Positions 10,989 through 19,662 of a DNA stretch of 64,000 bases are shown in pieces; positions within the stretch are counted from its first letter, which is position 1; the number at the start of each line of letters is the position of its first letter. The notes under the pieces were generated by a model. That model was not told the DNA's origin. It saw nothing but the letters and a program-made list of their open reading frames with translations, and did no database searches. Position numbers and translations under genes: made by a program. The stretch is taken from NCBI RefSeq assembly GCF_029968095.1, contig NZ_JASCIR010000013.1, forward strand, positions 62,001 through 126,000, read 5' to 3'. Origin of the DNA: Streptomyces solicavernae. Lineage in GTDB: Bacteria > Actinomycetota > Actinomycetes > Streptomycetales > Streptomycetaceae.

Positions 10989-11564
10989 ATGCGCAGCGTC
11001 ACGTACTCGATGGGCATTTCACTCGACGGCTACATCTCCGGACCGGACGGCGACTTCGCCTGGATGGACTCCGACGCGGAACTCTTCCAATTCATCACCG
11101 ACGAGATCCGCCAGGTCGGCGTCCACCTCCTCGGCCGCCGCCTGTACGAGACGATGCTGTACTGGGAGACCGCCGGGCAGGACCCGTCCCTCGACGCCCC
11201 GGCGCGCACCTGGGCGGAACTCTGGAACCCGCTCCCCAAGGTGGTCTTCTCCACCACACTCACCACCGTCCGGGGCAACGCCCGCCTGGCCACCGGCAGC
11301 CTGGCCGAGGAGATCGCGCGGCTGCGCGCCGGGCCGGGGAAGGGCGACATCGCGATCGGCGGCGCCGCGCTCGCCGCCGCGGCGGCCGCGGCGGACCTCA
11401 TCGACGAGTACCGCCCCCGAGTCCACCCGATCCTCGTCGGCGGCGGCGTCCCGTACTTCCCCCGCACCGAACGCCGCGTCCCCCTTGAACTTGCGGGGAG
11501 GCGGGTGTTCGGCTCGGGGGTGGTGTATCTGCGGCATCGGGTGGTGCGGTCGAACCGCGGTTAG
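10989..11564 (+). CDS. Dihydrofolate reductase-like / RibD C-terminal domain protein
   Basis: The 191-residue protein has the N-terminal strand MRSVTYSMGISLDGYISGP and the DFAWM segment seen in the RibD-C/DHFR-like family, then VHLLGRRLYETM and the late HPILVGGGVPYF motif. Members bind NADPH and many are uncharacterised reductases. The length fits a single-domain member. ATG at 10989 follows GAGGAGG closely. A hairpin overlaps its stop codon, so it is probably monocistronic. The substrate is unknown. Confidence 0.85.
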   Translation: MRSVTYSMGISLDGYISGPDGDFAWMDSDAELFQFITDEIRQVGVHLLGRRLYETMLYWETAGQDPSLDAPARTWAELWNPLPKVVFSTTLTTVRGNARLATGSLAEEIARLRAGPGKGDIAIGGAALAAAAAAADLIDEYRPRVHPILVGGGVPYFPRTERRVPLELAGRRVFGSGVVYLRHRVVRSNRG

Positions 11565-11595
11565 GGGGCGTCTAGGGGAAGAGGAGACGCCCCCT
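11563..11595 (+). terminator. Terminator hairpin at the end of the RibD-like gene
   Basis: Perfect 11-bp inverted repeat AGGGGGCGTCT / AGACGCCCCCT with an 11-base loop. The left arm begins inside the TAG stop codon. Confidence 0.7.
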
Positions 11596-11654
11596 GGACG
11601 GCAGACGGCAGACGGCGTGGTCGCGCCTGGTCACCGCGGGGATACGCTCCTGCG

Positions 11655-13271
11655 ATGCGTCTGATGCCCGATGATCTGTTCCCCGAGGTCGGCTGTCCGT
11701 ACACCACCGTCGTGAGCGCGGACGGCCGCTGGCTCGCGGTCAGTTGCCACGCGAGCGGCGGCGGCAGGATCGCGGTCTACCGCACCGGGGACCTCTCCCT
11801 CCGGGACGAGATCGAGCTTGAACAGGGCGTCGAAGGGCTCGCCTTCCACCCCGCCCTGCCCGTGCTCGCGGTGGGCACGGAGGACGGCGACGCGTACGAA
11901 CTCCGTGGCGGGCTGCACCTGTACGAGCCGGAGACCCGGCGCCGCACCGACGTGGCCGTCGCCGGGGCCGGGGTCACCGCCCTGCGCTGGCGGGATGCCC
12001 GCCGCCTGGAGGTGACGTTCGCCCGGCCGGTCGTCGACCACGAGGACCCGGGCCACTTGACCCACACCCGGTCCGTCGCGGAACACGACGACTGGCAGGC
12101 GATCGGCGCCGAGGTCCTCGCCGCACAAGTTGCCTGGCCGCAAGCGCCGGTGGAGATCGACTGGTACCGCGTCAAGGGGCCGGACCTCGACGACCCGCAG
12201 CGCTTTCTCACCGGCCTCGCCGCGGAGCGGGGACGTGCCTGGACCCGACGCTCGGCGGTGGCCGCCGTGGAGGCGCTGCGCGACGGCCGGGTACTCGCCG
12301 CGCCGCGGCACGGCACCCTGCTGGAGTGCTGGTCCCCGAAGGGCGCGCTGCTGTGGTCGGTTCCGGTCCCCGACGACCGGTTCCAGCGCAGCGGCTGCCG
12401 GCTGTACGTCACCCCGGACGAGGAGAGCGTCTGGATCACGGTCCTGGTGGGCACCAGCGAGGACCGGCGTACCCGGCTGCTCCGGTTCGCCCTGGCCGAC
12501 GGGGCCCGACTCGCCGAAGTCCAGCTCGACTTCCCGGTGGCCGTCGCTGCGCGCACGGACGGCACTTGGGTGGCCCGGGACTCCCGTGAGCTGTTTCCCG
12601 GGCCGCTGTGGCCGCCGTACGAGAGCGTCGTACTCACGCCCTCCGGGCGCCAGGTGGCCACCCTGCCCCTCGGGGAGAGCGACAGCACCTACGACTTCCC
12701 CGTCCGACGCTCACCCCATCTGCTCTTCCTCCAGGAGGTCGGCGGCGCGGACGTGCGCACGGAACGCCTGGAGAAGTGGGTGGTACGGGCGGACCCGGAC
12801 GGCATCCAGAAGCTGTTCCCCTTCGCCTGGGGCGACGCTCCCGGCCTCGTGCGGGGCGGGCCCGCCGTGTACGTCGACGACGCGGCCGGTCCCGGCCTCG
12901 TCCATACCTGCACGGCCCACGACGGAACCCACCTCGTCCGCCGGTCCTACCCGGACGGCGCCGTGATCTGGTCACACCGCTTCGACGCACCCATCACCGG
13001 CGTCGACGCCCACGACGACCTCGTCCACGCGATCACCGGACCGGGCTCCCGCGAACTCCTCACGCTGCACGCCCCCCATGGCACCCTCACCCGCCGCACC
13101 CCGCTCACCCTCGCCACCCACACCTACACCCCGACCTGCCTGAGCATCGGCCCGGAGGGGGAGGTGGTGCTCGGGACGCTGGAGGGGAGGGTGATCACAG
13201 TGGAGGGCGGTGATCCGGACGGGGCCTCAAGGCCCGGGCGCCCGACGTCGATCTGCCTCAACTCGCCTTGA
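11655..13271 (+). CDS. Beta-propeller (WD40-like) protein of unknown function
   Basis: A 538-residue protein with no signal peptide. It consists of successive strands typical of a beta-propeller: VVSADGRWLAVSCHASGGGR, GVEGLAFHPALPVLAVGT, VTALRWRDARRLEVTF, LRDGRVLAAPRHGTLLECWS and VLGTLEGRVITVEGG. Such folds usually serve as protein-binding scaffolds; no catalytic motif was seen. ATG at 11655. Its 3' end overlaps the convergent hydroxyacid dehydrogenase gene by 14 bp. No operon partner is evident. Confidence 0.6.
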   Translation: MRLMPDDLFPEVGCPYTTVVSADGRWLAVSCHASGGGRIAVYRTGDLSLRDEIELEQGVEGLAFHPALPVLAVGTEDGDAYELRGGLHLYEPETRRRTDVAVAGAGVTALRWRDARRLEVTFARPVVDHEDPGHLTHTRSVAEHDDWQAIGAEVLAAQVAWPQAPVEIDWYRVKGPDLDDPQRFLTGLAAERGRAWTRRSAVAAVEALRDGRVLAAPRHGTLLECWSPKGALLWSVPVPDDRFQRSGCRLYVTPDEESVWITVLVGTSEDRRTRLLRFALADGARLAEVQLDFPVAVAARTDGTWVARDSRELFPGPLWPPYESVVLTPSGRQVATLPLGESDSTYDFPVRRSPHLLFLQEVGGADVRTERLEKWVVRADPDGIQKLFPFAWGDAPGLVRGGPAVYVDDAAGPGLVHTCTAHDGTHLVRRSYPDGAVIWSHRFDAPITGVDAHDDLVHAITGPGSRELLTLHAPHGTLTRRTPLTLATHTYTPTCLSIGPEGEVVLGTLEGRVITVEGGDPDGASRPGRPTSICLNSP

Positions 13272-14301
13272 GCGCCTCAGGGTTGGCGCAGTGCACCAGC
13301 GGCTCGCCGCGCAGATAGCGGCCGACCTCGGCGGCGACGATGTCCGCGGCCTTGTGCGCGACCTGCTGGCTGCCGCCCGCGATATGCGGGGTGAGAACGA
13401 CGCCGGGGGCGGTCAGGAGCCGGGAGTCGGCGGGCAGGGGTTCCTCGGGGAAGACGTCGAAGCCCGCGCCCGCGAGGTGTCCCGACTCCAGTGCGTCGCA
13501 GGCGGCTTCGTAGTCGAGCAGCGCGCCGCGGGCGCAGTTGACCAGGATCGATCCGCGGGGCATCGCGGCGATCTGGTCGCAGCCGATCATGCCCTTGGTC
13601 TCGTCTGTGACCCGGGCGTGCAGGGAAACCATGCGGGAGCGGCGGAGCAGTGCGTCGAGGGAGACCTGTTCGGCGATACCCGCCAGCGCCTCGGGCCGTA
13701 CGTACGGGTCGTGCACCAGGACCTCGGCGCCCATGACACGCAGGACCTTGGCGACCCGGCTGCCGATGGCGCCGTAGCCGATCAGGCCGACGGTCGCGCC
13801 GTCGATCTCGATGCCGCAGTTGTCGTAGTCGTAGTAGTCGCCTCGCCAGGTGCCCTTGCGCAGGTCGGTGTGGGTGTCGCCGACGCCGCGGGCGGCGGCG
13901 AGCAGCAGGGTGAGGGTGTGTTCCGCGGTGGCGGTGGCGTTGCGGCCGGGGGCGTAGCAGACCGCCACGCCGTGTCGGGTCGCCGCTTCGAGGTTGGCGT
14001 TGACGGGGCCGCCGCGGCTGGTGCAGAACAGCTTCAGATCCGGGCAGTTGGCGAGGATGCGCTCGGTGAGCGGGCCGTGCTCGGTGACACAGATCTGCAC
14101 GCCCTGGAGCGCTTCGATCATCTCGTCCTCGCTGCCGGACGCCTCGATGACCTCGGCGACCGGGCCGAACGGGGTGTGCGGCCAGGGGAATCGGAGCTCG
14201 CGGACGTCCAGCGGCAGGTCCCCGGCGGCGGCGCGCACGGCCTCGGTGAACAGGTTCGGGCGGATGAAGTGGTTGCCGGCGGCGAGGACGGTGGTGCTCA
14301 T
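13258..14301 (-). CDS. D-isomer-specific 2-hydroxyacid dehydrogenase (phosphoglycerate dehydrogenase-like)
   Basis: The 347-residue protein has the NAD-binding loop VGLIGYGAIGSRVAK and the family's catalytic Arg in VNCARGALLDYE, Glu in VFPEEPLP and His in LTPHIAGGS. It is an NAD(H)-dependent oxidoreductase of 2-hydroxy acids. AGGAGA lies before the ATG. It is the last gene of the five-gene minus-strand operon with the permease, two FGGY kinases and the phosphatase, so it likely acts on a sugar acid or sugar-acid phosphate from that pathway. The real substrate cannot be read from sequence. Confidence 0.88.
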   Translation of the reverse strand: MSTTVLAAGNHFIRPNLFTEAVRAAAGDLPLDVRELRFPWPHTPFGPVAEVIEASGSEDEMIEALQGVQICVTEHGPLTERILANCPDLKLFCTSRGGPVNANLEAATRHGVAVCYAPGRNATATAEHTLTLLLAAARGVGDTHTDLRKGTWRGDYYDYDNCGIEIDGATVGLIGYGAIGSRVAKVLRVMGAEVLVHDPYVRPEALAGIAEQVSLDALLRRSRMVSLHARVTDETKGMIGCDQIAAMPRGSILVNCARGALLDYEAACDALESGHLAGAGFDVFPEEPLPADSRLLTAPGVVLTPHIAGGSQQVAHKAADIVAAEVGRYLRGEPLVHCANPEALKAS

Positions 14302-14346
14302 GGGTGGGTCTCTCCTGAAGGGCGGTGCGGGCAGGTGGCCGGACGG

Positions 14347-14973
14347 TCAGCGGAAGGCGGGGGTCCGGGTCATTGCGGGGGTGTTGAGCCGCAGCAGTGC
14401 GGTCTGCCCGTTCTCGATCCGGATCTCGGTGAGGGCGCCGTTGAGCAGGTGGGGGAAGACTCGGCGGTAGTCGGCGAGCGGGATGCCGAGGAGATGGCAG
14501 AGCAGGACCCGTACGAGGGTGGAGTGGGCGACGAGGAGGACCCGGCCGTGCGGCTGTTCGCGGGCGATGTCGGCCAGGCACTCGGCGGCGCGTCCGGCGG
14601 CCTTGCGCGGGTCCTCGCCGCCGGGCAGATGGTTCTCGACCGGGTCGTCGAGGAAGGCCGCAAGCTCCTGCGGGAAGCGCTGTCGCATATCGTCCCTGGT
14701 CAGGCCATCGCCTTGGCCGAAGTCGAGTTCGTAGAGACGCTCGTCGACGCGCGCGGTGAGGCCGCAGGCCTCGGCGGCGGGGGCGGCGGTGAGCCGGGCG
14801 CGGGAGAGCGGTGAGCTCCAGACGGCCGTGAGCCCCGCGTGGACGGCCCAGTCGGCGAGCGCGGCGGCCTGCTCACGACCGTGCGGGGTGAGCGGCACAT
14901 CGGTGCGTCCCGCGTAGCGGTTCTCCGCGTGCCAGACGGTTTCGCCATGGCGTACGAGGATGAAGTCGGTCAC
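14347..14973 (-). CDS. Histidine phosphatase (phosphoglycerate mutase-like)
   Basis: A 208-residue protein with the RHG motif LVRHGETVWHAENRYAGRTD at the N-terminus and the second catalytic histidine in LLVAHSTLVRVLL. It belongs to the histidine phosphatase superfamily (phosphohistidine intermediate). The start overlaps the stop of the upstream kinase by 4 bp (ATGA). Pairing with two kinases suggests dephosphorylation of a pathway sugar phosphate, or metabolite repair; both are inferences. Confidence 0.88.
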   Translation of the reverse strand: MTDFILVRHGETVWHAENRYAGRTDVPLTPHGREQAAALADWAVHAGLTAVWSSPLSRARLTAAPAAEACGLTARVDERLYELDFGQGDGLTRDDMRQRFPQELAAFLDDPVENHLPGGEDPRKAAGRAAECLADIAREQPHGRVLLVAHSTLVRVLLCHLLGIPLADYRRVFPHLLNGALTEIRIENGQTALLRLNTPAMTRTPAFR

Positions 14974-16475
14974 TGCGCTGCCCTCCTGCGGGCGTGGTCG
15001 GCCACGGTCTGGTCCAGCCAGCCGCGGCGGGTGAGTTCGTCGATGAAGCGGAGGTAGACGGGGAGGTAGCGGGCGGTGCGGGCCGGCGAGGGGTGGATCT
15101 CCGCGCCGATCCGGACCATGGCGGCGGCCGCTTCCTGGACGCCGGCGCCGGAGGAGGTGGCGGCGAGCACCGCCATGCCGATGGCGCCCTCGGCCTGTTC
15201 CGGCAGGCGTACGGGGCGCCCGAGGACCTCGGCGCGCAGCCCGCTCCAGTAGCGGTTGCGGGCACCGCCGCCGGTGAGGGTGAGCGGTCCGTCGACAGGG
15301 GCGCCGAGGTGGTCGAGATAGTCGAAGCAGAGCCGTTCCAGGCAGGCGACGCCGAGCAGATGGGCATGGAACTCGGCGGCACGGGTGGGGACTTCGCCCA
15401 GGATGAAGGGCTCGGCTTCGGGGGCGCGGAAGGGGAAGCGTTCACCGCCGGTGGAGACCAGAGGGTAGGCGACCGCGTCCGGGTCGAGCGCGGCGGCCTG
15501 CTCCGTGAGCACGTCCAGGTTCTCGCCGTGGAAGAGCTGGGAGAGGACGCCCGCGCCGCTGCTGGAGGCGCCGCCCGGCAGCCAGTTCTCGCCCGGTCCG
15601 CGGTGGCAGTACACGACGCCCGCCGGGTCGCGGACCAGATGCGCGCTGCTGCCCTTGAGGACGAGGGTGGTGCCGAGCACCGAGTTCCAGGCGCCGGGTT
15701 CAAGGGCGCCGGCGCCGATCTGGGCGGCGCAGCCGTCGGTCATTCCGGCGACGAGGGTGGTGCCCTCGGGGATGCCGGTGGCTTCCGCGGCCTCGGCGCA
15801 TACGGTGCCGAGCGCGCTGCCGGGGCGTACGACTTCGGGCAACAGGCCCTCGGGGACGCCGAGTTCGGCCATGACCTGGTGCGGCCAGCGCTCCTCGACC
15901 AGGTCGTAGCCGGTCTTGAGGGCGTGGCTGGCGTCGGCGGCGACCTGATGTCCGGCAAGACGCCAGGTGATCAGGTCGACCTGGTGCAGGAGTCGGACGC
16001 CCGCGCCGGACGCCGCGGGCTCATGGTCCAGGAGCCAGCGCAGCTTCGGCAGCGCCCAGGACGGCTGCATGCTGCGGTAGCCGAGCTCGCGCCAGGTGGC
16101 TCCGCCGACCTCGTTGACGGTCACCGCCTGGTCGGCGGCGCGCCCGTCGTCGTACATCAGGCCGGGGGTGAGCGGGCGGCCTGCGGCGTCGGCGAGCAGG
16201 ATCGTCCCGGAGGTGCCGTCGATCGCGAGGCCGCGGATGCGCCGCGTGTCGAGTCCGTCCAGGGCCTCGCGGCAGGCGGCGGACAGCGCGCTCCACCACA
16301 CCTCGGGGTCCTGCTCATGGCGTACGCCGTCGCGGCTGCCGGTCAGCGGCCGGGAGGCGGCGGCGAGGAGCTGCCCGGTGCCGTCGACGGCGACGCAGCG
16401 GGCGCTCTGGGTGCCGAGGTCGAGGCCGAGCCAGATGCCGTCGAGGGAACCGGGGGCGTGACGGGTCTCAGACAT
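14970..16475 (-). CDS. FGGY-family carbohydrate kinase (second kinase of the operon)
   Basis: A 501-residue FGGY kinase with an N-terminal ATPase fold (IWLGLDLGTQSARCVAVD), the mid-domain signature ALEPGAWNSVLGTTLVL and the C-terminal adenine-binding loop LTLTGGGARNRYW. It phosphorylates a sugar, polyol or derivative with ATP. ATG at 16475 lies inside the end of the upstream kinase (8-bp overlap), which indicates coupling. It is clearly different from the neighbouring kinase, so it is not a recent duplicate. The substrate is unknown. Confidence 0.88.
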   Translation of the reverse strand: MSETRHAPGSLDGIWLGLDLGTQSARCVAVDGTGQLLAAASRPLTGSRDGVRHEQDPEVWWSALSAACREALDGLDTRRIRGLAIDGTSGTILLADAAGRPLTPGLMYDDGRAADQAVTVNEVGGATWRELGYRSMQPSWALPKLRWLLDHEPAASGAGVRLLHQVDLITWRLAGHQVAADASHALKTGYDLVEERWPHQVMAELGVPEGLLPEVVRPGSALGTVCAEAAEATGIPEGTTLVAGMTDGCAAQIGAGALEPGAWNSVLGTTLVLKGSSAHLVRDPAGVVYCHRGPGENWLPGGASSSGAGVLSQLFHGENLDVLTEQAAALDPDAVAYPLVSTGGERFPFRAPEAEPFILGEVPTRAAEFHAHLLGVACLERLCFDYLDHLGAPVDGPLTLTGGGARNRYWSGLRAEVLGRPVRLPEQAEGAIGMAVLAATSSGAGVQEAAAAMVRIGAEIHPSPARTARYLPVYLRFIDELTRRGWLDQTVADHARRRAAQ

Positions 16476-18033
16476 GGAGGCCTCCGGCGGCGGTGCGGTT
16501 GTTGTTGTCGTCGTCGTGCGGTGTCGCGCCCGACGCCGCGGCATGGCTCCCCCGCCATTTCGCGCCGCCCCGCCAGCCGGCCTCGCGGGCGATGGTCCGC
16601 CGGTCGAGGAAGTCTTCGTACAGGGCGGCGTAGAACTGCGCGCGTTCCGGGTCGGGCTCCCAACTGCTCTGCATCCGGACGTACTTGGCGGCGGCGGTGT
16701 GCATGCTGCTCTCGGCGCCGGAGCGGACGAGGCCGGTGAGGAAGGCGCCCTTGGCACCCAGCTCGGTGTCGCCGGAGCGGGCGGTCGGCACGCCCGTCGC
16801 ATCGGCGATCAGCGCGCACCACGCATCGCTGTTGGCGCCGCCGCCGCACAGCCGCAGTTCACTCACGTCCGTACGGGCCGCGGCGAGCGAGTCGCGCACG
16901 ACGAGGGAGAGCCCGTCGAACACGGCGCGGGCCATGTCGGCGCGCGAGTGCTCCAGGGACAGTCCGCCGAAGGAACCGCGGGCGCGCGGGTCGAGGAACG
17001 GGGCGCGTTCGCCGGCCGGGGAGAGATAGGGCAGGAACATCAGGCCGCGGGCGCCGGGTTCCGACTCGAAGGCCAGCTGCGCCAGTTCCGGCGGCCCGGA
17101 GAGACCCAGCATCTGAGCGGCCCAGCCGAGCACTTCGGCGCCGTTGAGGGTCGGGAAGGCGCGCAGCACCCGCTCGCGGCCGCGGTAGGCGATGTTGATG
17201 CCGGACGGTTCGCCGCTGGTGTCCACGTCGGTGCGGACGATCTCTGTGCACAGGGTGGTGCCGAGGATGCTGCACGCCTGGCCGGGGTTGACCACGCCGA
17301 CGCCGCGGGCGGTGGAGGCGATGTCGTACGGGGACATCACGACCGGCAGCCCGGCCGGGAGGCCCAGTTGGCCCGCGGCGTCGCCGGTGATCTCGGCGAT
17401 CCGCTCCGACTCGCCGAGGACGGTCGGCAGGAGCCGGTGACAGGAGCTGAGGCCGAACAGGTCGAGGATCTGCGGGTCGTAGTCCCCGGTGGAGTGGTCG
17501 AGGAACGGGGCGGAGGCGTCGGATTCGTCGCAGGCTCGGACGCCGGTGAGGCGCAGGAAGAGCCAGCCGGCGGCGGTCAGCGAGGTACGGGAGCGCGTGA
17601 GGCGGTCCGGATCGTGGGCGGCGAGCCAGCTGAAGAGGGCGTTGGGCATGCCGGCGCAGGTCAGCGAGCCGTTGCGACGGAAGGCGGCTTCGAGAACGCC
17701 CTCGCGCTGCCAGGTGGAGAGCAGGTCCCCGGCCCGGCCGTCGGACCACAGGATCGCGGGCCCCGTGGGGCGGCCGTCCTCGTCGACGAGCCAGGCACCA
17801 TCGCCCTGGGCGGTGAAGGACACCAGCCAGACGGGATCGGCCAGGCCGGAGAGCACGCCGCGGACAGTGTGGACGACTGCGTTCCAGACGGCGTCCATGT
17901 CCTGCTCCGCCCAGCCGGGTTGGGGCCTAAGGACTTCGGTGGCGAGCCGGGAGACCGCGATCTCCTTGCCCTGGTCGTCGAAGACGACCGACTTGATCAT
18001 CGTGGTGCCGACGTCGATGGTCAGTACGGACAT
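16468..18033 (-). CDS. FGGY-family carbohydrate kinase (first kinase; possibly erythritol/xylulose type)
   Basis: A 521-residue FGGY kinase. MSVLTIDVGTTMIKSVVFDD is the N-terminal phosphate loop, GQACSILGTTLCTEIV the central motif and LRLCGGGANSDAW the C-terminal nucleotide loop. The overall pattern recalls erythritol or L-xylulose kinases, but this is an impression and not an assignment. Its ATG shares one base with the permease stop (TGATG), and its own stop overlaps the second kinase. It therefore probably acts first on the imported substrate. Confidence 0.85.
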   Translation of the reverse strand: MSVLTIDVGTTMIKSVVFDDQGKEIAVSRLATEVLRPQPGWAEQDMDAVWNAVVHTVRGVLSGLADPVWLVSFTAQGDGAWLVDEDGRPTGPAILWSDGRAGDLLSTWQREGVLEAAFRRNGSLTCAGMPNALFSWLAAHDPDRLTRSRTSLTAAGWLFLRLTGVRACDESDASAPFLDHSTGDYDPQILDLFGLSSCHRLLPTVLGESERIAEITGDAAGQLGLPAGLPVVMSPYDIASTARGVGVVNPGQACSILGTTLCTEIVRTDVDTSGEPSGINIAYRGRERVLRAFPTLNGAEVLGWAAQMLGLSGPPELAQLAFESEPGARGLMFLPYLSPAGERAPFLDPRARGSFGGLSLEHSRADMARAVFDGLSLVVRDSLAAARTDVSELRLCGGGANSDAWCALIADATGVPTARSGDTELGAKGAFLTGLVRSGAESSMHTAAAKYVRMQSSWEPDPERAQFYAALYEDFLDRRTIAREAGWRGGAKWRGSHAAASGATPHDDDNNNRTAAGGLHV

Positions 18034-19409
18034 CAGGTCAGTCCTTTCACACCGGCCGAGGGGGTGGCGGGCGCGGGGTCCGGCGAGGAGTCGGCCGGTG
18101 CGGCGGCGTCCGGTGCGGCATCGGCCGTTGTGGCGGCGTCCGGGGAGACGTCGGCCGCTCGTGCCGCGGCCGCGTCGTCCGGCAGCTTCAGGAAGAGCGC
18201 GAGCACGGCGCTCACCGCATGCATCCCCGCGAAAATCCAGACCACCCCTGCGACGCCGAGCGGCCCGACGAAGACGGCGACGACCGCGGGGCCGACGAAG
18301 GTGCTGGCTCCCGCCCCCAGGTTGAGCGCGGACAGCGCCTGTCCCTTGTGTCGCGGCTCCAGCGAGGGCACCAGCGCCGAAAGCGGTACATATCCGGCCA
18401 GCGTAGCGCCGTAGAAGGCGGCGGCAAGGAGTGCCGGCGGGAAGTTGTCACCCGCCGCGTTTGGGACGTAGAAGAGCAGCAGCGTGCTGACGGTGCAGCC
18501 GATGCCGCCGAACCAGGCAATGGTCCGGCGCCAGCCGAACCGGTCGCCCACCACGCCGAAGAGCAGGTTGGCGAAGATGTTGGTCGCGAACATCGCGCTG
18601 AGCAGATGCAGCCACTCGGTGAGACTGAAGCCGACCGTCTTCGTGAAGTGGATCGGCATGATCACGAAGAAGCCGAACTGCGAGGCCGTGTTGATGACCC
18701 GTGTGAGCGATCCCGCGCCGACCCTGGGGTTGCGCCACAGCACCGTGACGCTGCCGAGGAGCGTGGCGAGCGGCCCCGCGCCCTCGCCCCGCGGCTGCTT
18801 CGCGCCCCGGTCGTCACGGACGAGCAGCAGGGCGATCAGTCCCCCGGCGGCCACCAGCGCGAGCGCGGACCAGAGTGTGGCGTACGCGCCGATCTGCGGG
18901 ATCAGTCCGCTGGCGACCAGCGAGCCGAGGGTGGGCAGGCCGCCGGTGAAGGCGAACCAGAACCAGCCCATGGCCGTGCCGAGCCGGGCGCGCGGCGCCA
19001 CCGAGGCGATCCAGACCAGGAACCCGTAGGCGAACAGCGGGTAGCCCAGGCCGCGCAGGCCGTACCCGAGGATCATCAGCGGATAGCTCGTCATGGGAAT
19101 GGCGAGGACGAGGAAGAGGAGTTGGAAGACGCCCCAGATGCCCAGGCCGATCCACATCACCCGGCGCGGGCCCCACAGGTCGGACAGCACTCCGGAGAGC
19201 CAGGCGGCGATGGCAGCGGCGATCCCGTACACGGTGAACAGCAGCGCGACCCGGGGCTGCGAGATGCCCTGGTCGAGCAGGTACGGCGAGAGATAGCCGG
19301 ACTCGACCCCGTCTCCGATCATGAAGAGGAGCAGCCCGAGGTAGCCCCAGGCGAGGGTCGGCGGAATGCCCAGGCGTGTGATCATCGAACGCGGCGGAGG
19401 GGTCGTCAT
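18033..19409 (-). CDS. MFS permease, polyol-type (RbtT/DalT/CsbX-like)
   Basis: A 458-residue protein with about 12 hydrophobic segments. The N-terminal stretch TLAWGYLGLLLFMIGDGVES followed by GYLSPYLL is characteristic of ribitol and D-arabinitol permeases and CsbX. The MFS loop (SGVLSDLWGPRRVMWIG) follows helix 2 and is repeated in the second half (GVVGDRFGWRRT). The C-terminal tail is Ala/Pro/Asp-rich. The start at 19409 follows GGGGAG; an in-frame ATG at 19385 is an alternative. It is the first gene of the operon, divergent from the DeoR regulator, with the candidate operator between them. Confidence 0.82.
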   Translation of the reverse strand: MTTPPPRSMITRLGIPPTLAWGYLGLLLFMIGDGVESGYLSPYLLDQGISQPRVALLFTVYGIAAAIAAWLSGVLSDLWGPRRVMWIGLGIWGVFQLLFLVLAIPMTSYPLMILGYGLRGLGYPLFAYGFLVWIASVAPRARLGTAMGWFWFAFTGGLPTLGSLVASGLIPQIGAYATLWSALALVAAGGLIALLLVRDDRGAKQPRGEGAGPLATLLGSVTVLWRNPRVGAGSLTRVINTASQFGFFVIMPIHFTKTVGFSLTEWLHLLSAMFATNIFANLLFGVVGDRFGWRRTIAWFGGIGCTVSTLLLFYVPNAAGDNFPPALLAAAFYGATLAGYVPLSALVPSLEPRHKGQALSALNLGAGASTFVGPAVVAVFVGPLGVAGVVWIFAGMHAVSAVLALFLKLPDDAAAARAADVSPDAATTADAAPDAAAPADSSPDPAPATPSAGVKGLT

Positions 19410-19576
19410 CGACTCTCCCCTTTCTGCGGCGGGGGCAGGAGGGACGGACGAGCTGATGGAACAGCCGGCCGGAAAGGGCAGTCAATGGCGCCCGGAATCT
19501 TCTCATCGGGGCGACGACCTGCCGTGTTGTGTCGGACCGGAGCAGCGCGCGGACGCCGCTCCCCTCGGGAGCGGTA

Positions 19577-19600
19577 CGTTAAATCCGTGCGAACATAACG
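19577..19600. promoter_or_regulatory. Candidate DeoR-type operator in the divergent promoter region
   Basis: A 24-bp imperfect palindrome with end arms CGTTA and TAACG lies in the 253-bp gap between the permease and the regulator genes, in a locally AT-richer stretch. It fits an autoregulated repressor site; binding is inferred. Confidence 0.4.
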
Positions 19601-19662
19601 CGGCGAATTCACACGCGTGCCGCACACAGCGACGTGGCACGAACCCAGGAGGGAGCGCTGCC

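Noticed and set aside
13220..13262. CTCAAGGC/GCCTTGAG inverted repeat as terminator between the propeller and dehydrogenase genes
   Set aside because: Arms of 8 bp are separated by about 20 bases or more inside coding sequence; too weak to call.
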